Positions 6,316 to 8,331 of a DNA stretch of 8,331 nucleotides are shown piece after piece (position 1 is the stretch's first letter; the number at the start of each line of letters is the position of its first letter). The notes beneath the pieces are model-generated. The model was not told the origin of the DNA and searched no databases. It worked only from the letters and a program-made list of their open reading frames with translations. Both the position numbers and the translations under genes were made by a program. The DNA is from an uncultured Lysobacteraceae bacterium (lineage in GTDB: Bacteria; Pseudomonadota; Gammaproteobacteria; Xanthomonadales; Rhodanobacteraceae). The DNA is taken from positions 1-8,331 of the forward strand of contig CAMLLF010000143.1 in NCBI GenBank assembly GCA_946480705.1. The letters run 5' to 3'.

Positions 6316-7581
6316 TCATCCCTCGAACCCGTCGGCGAACAGCCTCAGCGGAACGCCGCCGCCGGCATCGGTCGCGCAGCGGTGCTGCGCGTCGTACTCC
6401 AGCGCGCCGATATCGGGCGAACCGTCGCCGCGCCGGTTCGCGCAAAAGTCGTCGACGGTCTGCGGCGCCGCGACGCCGAGATTCACGATGCTCGCGCCGT
6501 TGAGCAGACGAAAGTCCGCGGCGGGCGGATTCTGGAACCAGGCCGCGAAATTCGCCGTACTGACGTTGAGCAGATTGCCCGCGTTCGTGCTCGTGCCGCC
6601 GTTGCGCAGATTGATGCCCGCGCTCGACAGGTTGTTGCGGATCTCCGCGGTCGACTCGGCATAGCGCACGTCGATGCCGCTGGTCGCGTACAGCGTGTTG
6701 TGCTGGATACGCGTGTTCGTCGCACGGTTCAGATAGATGCCTACGTCGTTGCAGGCCAGCACGAGGTTGTTGCGCAGGACGCCGTTCTGGTGCTCGGGAA
6801 TGCAGGTGCCGTCCTCGCAGATCGCATTCGGGCTCGTGCCGCCGCCGCCGAGCGACAGTCCGAGCCGTGTGCCGCCCGAGAACTGCTGGCTGCAGCGCAC
6901 GAGGTTGCGTTCGAACACGCCGTCGCGCGAATTGCCCTTGAGAAACGCGGCGTAGCTGACGCCGTCGCCGCCGAGCTTCTGGTAGTCGTGAATCGTGTTG
7001 CCGCGCACGATCCAGCGCCGTCCGCCGACGACGTCGATCTTCGTCACCGGATTGCCGGTGTTGCGCCCGCGCGTGTCGTAGAAACGGTTGTATTCGACGA
7101 TGGCGTCGTCGGGATAGACATAGACGCCATCGATCGCGATGCCGTTGCTCTTGATCTGCGCATTGAAGTCGCGCAGCACGTTGTCGCGCAGCAGCAGAAA
7201 CTCCGCGTTGCCGAATACGTGGAAGGCGTGCTCGCAGTTCGAATCGTTGGCGCAGGCACCTTCGATATCGAGTCCTTCGAACTGCCAGTGCGCGCCGCTG
7301 ACCTTGAAGCCCTCGACGAGGCCGGTGCCGAAACGCAGCAGCGCGCCGCGCGGCGTGGCGGCGCGCACGCGGATCGGCGCGGCCGCGGTGCCGTTGACGA
7401 GGCAATTCAGGTTCGAGTCGACGACATAGGTTCCGGAGGCCAGCACGATGTCGTCGCCGGGCAGCGCGTTCTGTACGGCATTCCGCAGCGCCGCGGCGTC
7501 GGCCACCGGCACGAGCCGCGCCGCCGCCGCATCGCCGGCACCGATCGCCAGAGCGGCGACGATCATTTGCAGAGTTCGCAT
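6316..7581 (-). CDS. Secreted right-handed parallel beta-helix protein with C-terminal LFADGFEG tail
   Basis: This is a predicted exported protein of 421 residues. The signal peptide spans 1 to about 20 (MRTLQMIVAALAIGAGDAAA). The N-terminal part resembles polysaccharide-lyase-type beta-helices such as PL6/chondroitinase B: VADAAALRNAVQNALPGDDIVLASGTY (26-52, in two overlapping pieces), then GTAAAPIRVRAATPRGALL (64-82). Helix coils are marked by repeated Asn turns: LRDNVLRDF, VEYNRFYDT, VRGNTIHDY, FERNLVRC, LRNNLVLAC, IQHNTLYAT and IRNNLSSAG. It closes with PDIGALEYDA (389-398), a usual end of such helices. Nine cysteines occur in the mature part. A tail GGGVPLRLFADGFEG ends the protein. ATG 7581 has AGGG 5 bases upstream. 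Substrate and catalysis cannot be assigned; candidate residues such as K215 need a structural model. A non-enzymatic surface or carbohydrate-binding role is also possible. Confidence 0.87.
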   Translation of the reverse strand: MRTLQMIVAALAIGAGDAAAARLVPVADAAALRNAVQNALPGDDIVLASGTYVVDSNLNCLVNGTAAAPIRVRAATPRGALLRFGTGLVEGFKVSGAHWQFEGLDIEGACANDSNCEHAFHVFGNAEFLLLRDNVLRDFNAQIKSNGIAIDGVYVYPDDAIVEYNRFYDTRGRNTGNPVTKIDVVGGRRWIVRGNTIHDYQKLGGDGVSYAAFLKGNSRDGVFERNLVRCSQQFSGGTRLGLSLGGGGTSPNAICEDGTCIPEHQNGVLRNNLVLACNDVGIYLNRATNTRIQHNTLYATSGIDVRYAESTAEIRNNLSSAGINLRNGGTSTNAGNLLNVSTANFAAWFQNPPAADFRLLNGASIVNLGVAAPQTVDDFCANRRGDGSPDIGALEYDAQHRCATDAGGGVPLRLFADGFEG

Positions 7582-7643
7582 GATTTCCCTTCCGGTCGGA
7601 CCGGCCCCGACGTTACCTCACCCTCGTCGCCCGCCGCTTCGAC

Positions 7644-7671
7644 CGATTCCCCATTCCCGATTCCCGATTTC
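7644..7671. repeat. Four tandem heptamers (CGATTCC type)
   Basis: Four consecutive 7-base units read CGATTCC, CCATTCC, CGATTCC and CGATTTC, the second and fourth each differing by one base. They lie in the 117-base spacer between the divergent beta-helix and ybeZ genes, 27 bases before the ybeZ ATG. Similar GGGAATC-type intergenic repeats are, from memory, common in Xanthomonadales genomes. It may be a dispersed repeat, or may influence the flanking promoters. Confidence 0.6.
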
Positions 7672-7683
7672 CGGCCGCTGAGC

Positions 7684-7689
7684 TACTCT
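7684..7689 (+). promoter_or_regulatory. Candidate -10 for a leaderless or near-leaderless ybeZ transcript
   Basis: TACTCT lies 9 bases before the ybeZ ATG (7699). If it is the -10, transcription would start at or next to the start codon. This agrees with the absence of any Shine-Dalgarno sequence in GCCGCCCCT just upstream. The -35 region (7661-7666, TTCCCG) falls in the heptamer repeat and matches poorly. Confidence 0.25.
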
Positions 7690-7698
7690 GCCGCCCCT

Positions 7699-8331
7699 AT
7701 GTCCACCACCCGCCGCGACTTCACGCTCGAACCCGACGACACCGAGCGGCTGGCCAACCTGGCCGGGCCGTTCGACGAACACCTGCGCCAGATCGAACTG
7801 CGCCTCGGTGTCAGCATCGCCAACCGCGGCAATATCTTCCGCATCGACGGCCACGTCGCGGCGGCCGAGAAAGTGCTGCGCGAGATCTACGCAGCCACCG
7901 AGGCCGAAGTGCTCGACGCGCACCGGATCAACCTGCACCTGCAGGAATCCAACGTCGCCGCGCTCGACGTCGCGGCCGCCGCCGGCGCCCAGGACGTCGT
8001 CATCCGCGTCAAGCGCGGCTCGATCAAAGGACGCGGCCCGAACCAGGCACGCTACCTGCACGCGATCGCGACGCACGACATCAATTTCGGCGTCGGCCCG
8101 GCCGGCACCGGCAAGACCTATCTCGCCGTCGCGAGCGCGGTCGATGCGCTCGAAGCCAATCGCGTGCAGCGCATCATTCTCGTGCGGCCCGCGGTCGAGG
8201 CCGGCGAGAAGCTCGGCTTCCTGCCGGGCGATCTCACGCAGAAGGTCGATCCCTATCTGCGCCCGCTCTACGACGCGCTCTACGAAATGCTCGGCTTCGA
8301 GAAAGTCGCCAAGCTCGTCGAGCGCAACGTC
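7699..8331 (+). CDS. ybeZ: PhoH-family ATPase, YbeZ type (partial, C-terminus outside window)
   Basis: 211 residues are visible; the frame runs off the right edge, and family members are about 320-350 residues. The N-terminal region (1 to about 105) has the KH-like pattern seen before the ATPase in this family: IELRLGVSIANRGNIFRIDG at 32-51 and AAAEKVLREIYAAT at 54-67. The PhoH core follows: RVKRGSIKGRGPNQARYL (103-120), Walker A GPAGTGKT (133-140), then RIILVRPAVEAGEKLGFLPG and DLTQKVDPYLRPLYDAL (178-194). The Walker B motif lies beyond the window. YbeZ is thought to act with the endoribonuclease YbeY in rRNA maturation and ribosome quality control, and ybeY, corC and lnt usually follow. ATG 7699 is chosen because it gives the conserved N-terminus; no Shine-Dalgarno precedes it. 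Relation to miaB upstream supports YbeZ over other PhoH paralogues. Confidence 0.94.
   Translation, partial: MSTTRRDFTLEPDDTERLANLAGPFDEHLRQIELRLGVSIANRGNIFRIDGHVAAAEKVLREIYAATEAEVLDAHRINLHLQESNVAALDVAAAAGAQDVVIRVKRGSIKGRGPNQARYLHAIATHDINFGVGPAGTGKTYLAVASAVDALEANRVQRIILVRPAVEAGEKLGFLPGDLTQKVDPYLRPLYDALYEMLGFEKVAKLVERNV

Noticed and set aside
7644..7671. Heptamer array considered as a CRISPR-like or attachment-site structure
   Set aside because: Units are contiguous with no spacers, only 28 bases in total, and no cas or integrase gene is nearby.
7618..8076. Minus-strand frame of about 150 residues antisense to ybeZ
   Set aside because: It lies antisense to the conserved PhoH N-terminal region, and its composition is that of a shadow frame with no motif.

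Overview
The window is a compact, high-GC bacterial chromosome segment. It most resembles a gammaproteobacterium of the Xanthomonadales/Lysobacteraceae. The reasons are the gene content and order (cytochrome bc1 genes beside a DegS/AlgW-type protease, and miaB near a ybeZ-type phoH), strongly GC-ending codons, and a secreted protein ending in the FADGFEG tail that I associate with that group. The taxonomic call is inference from protein features, not from a search.

Layout. On the minus strand at the left edge lie petB (cytochrome b, C-terminus cut off by the window) and petA (Rieske protein). They are translationally coupled through a TGATG junction and transcribed leftward from a probable promoter near 1537-1565. 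Divergent from petA is a membrane-anchored, single-PDZ HtrA-type serine protease (degS/algW-like, 1625-2821). It converges, with a gap of only 5 bases, on a secreted lytic transglycosylase with two DUF4124-like segments (2827-3780, minus). Divergent from that is miaB (3928-5259, plus), the tRNA methylthiotransferase.

From 5260 to 7698 the usual miaB-ybeZ adjacency is interrupted. This stretch holds a 357-base gap with coding-like signal on the minus strand (a possible gene remnant), a small outer-membrane beta-barrel protein (5617-6183, plus), a 132-base convergent spacer with three hairpins, and a secreted right-handed beta-helix protein (6316-7581, minus). A short spacer with a heptamer tandem repeat follows. 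The window ends inside ybeZ, a PhoH-family ATPase (from 7699, plus).

How the genes fit together. petAB belong to the respiratory bc1 complex. The DegS-like protease and the transglycosylase both act in the periplasm, on envelope stress signalling and peptidoglycan. miaB and ybeZ serve tRNA modification and RNA/ribosome maintenance. The beta-barrel and beta-helix genes look like accessory cell-surface cargo placed between two housekeeping genes. I see no tRNA, rRNA, CRISPR array, transposase or phage gene. The least explained parts are the 5260-5616 remnant and the beta-helix protein with its tail motif. I do not see a clear new multi-gene system.
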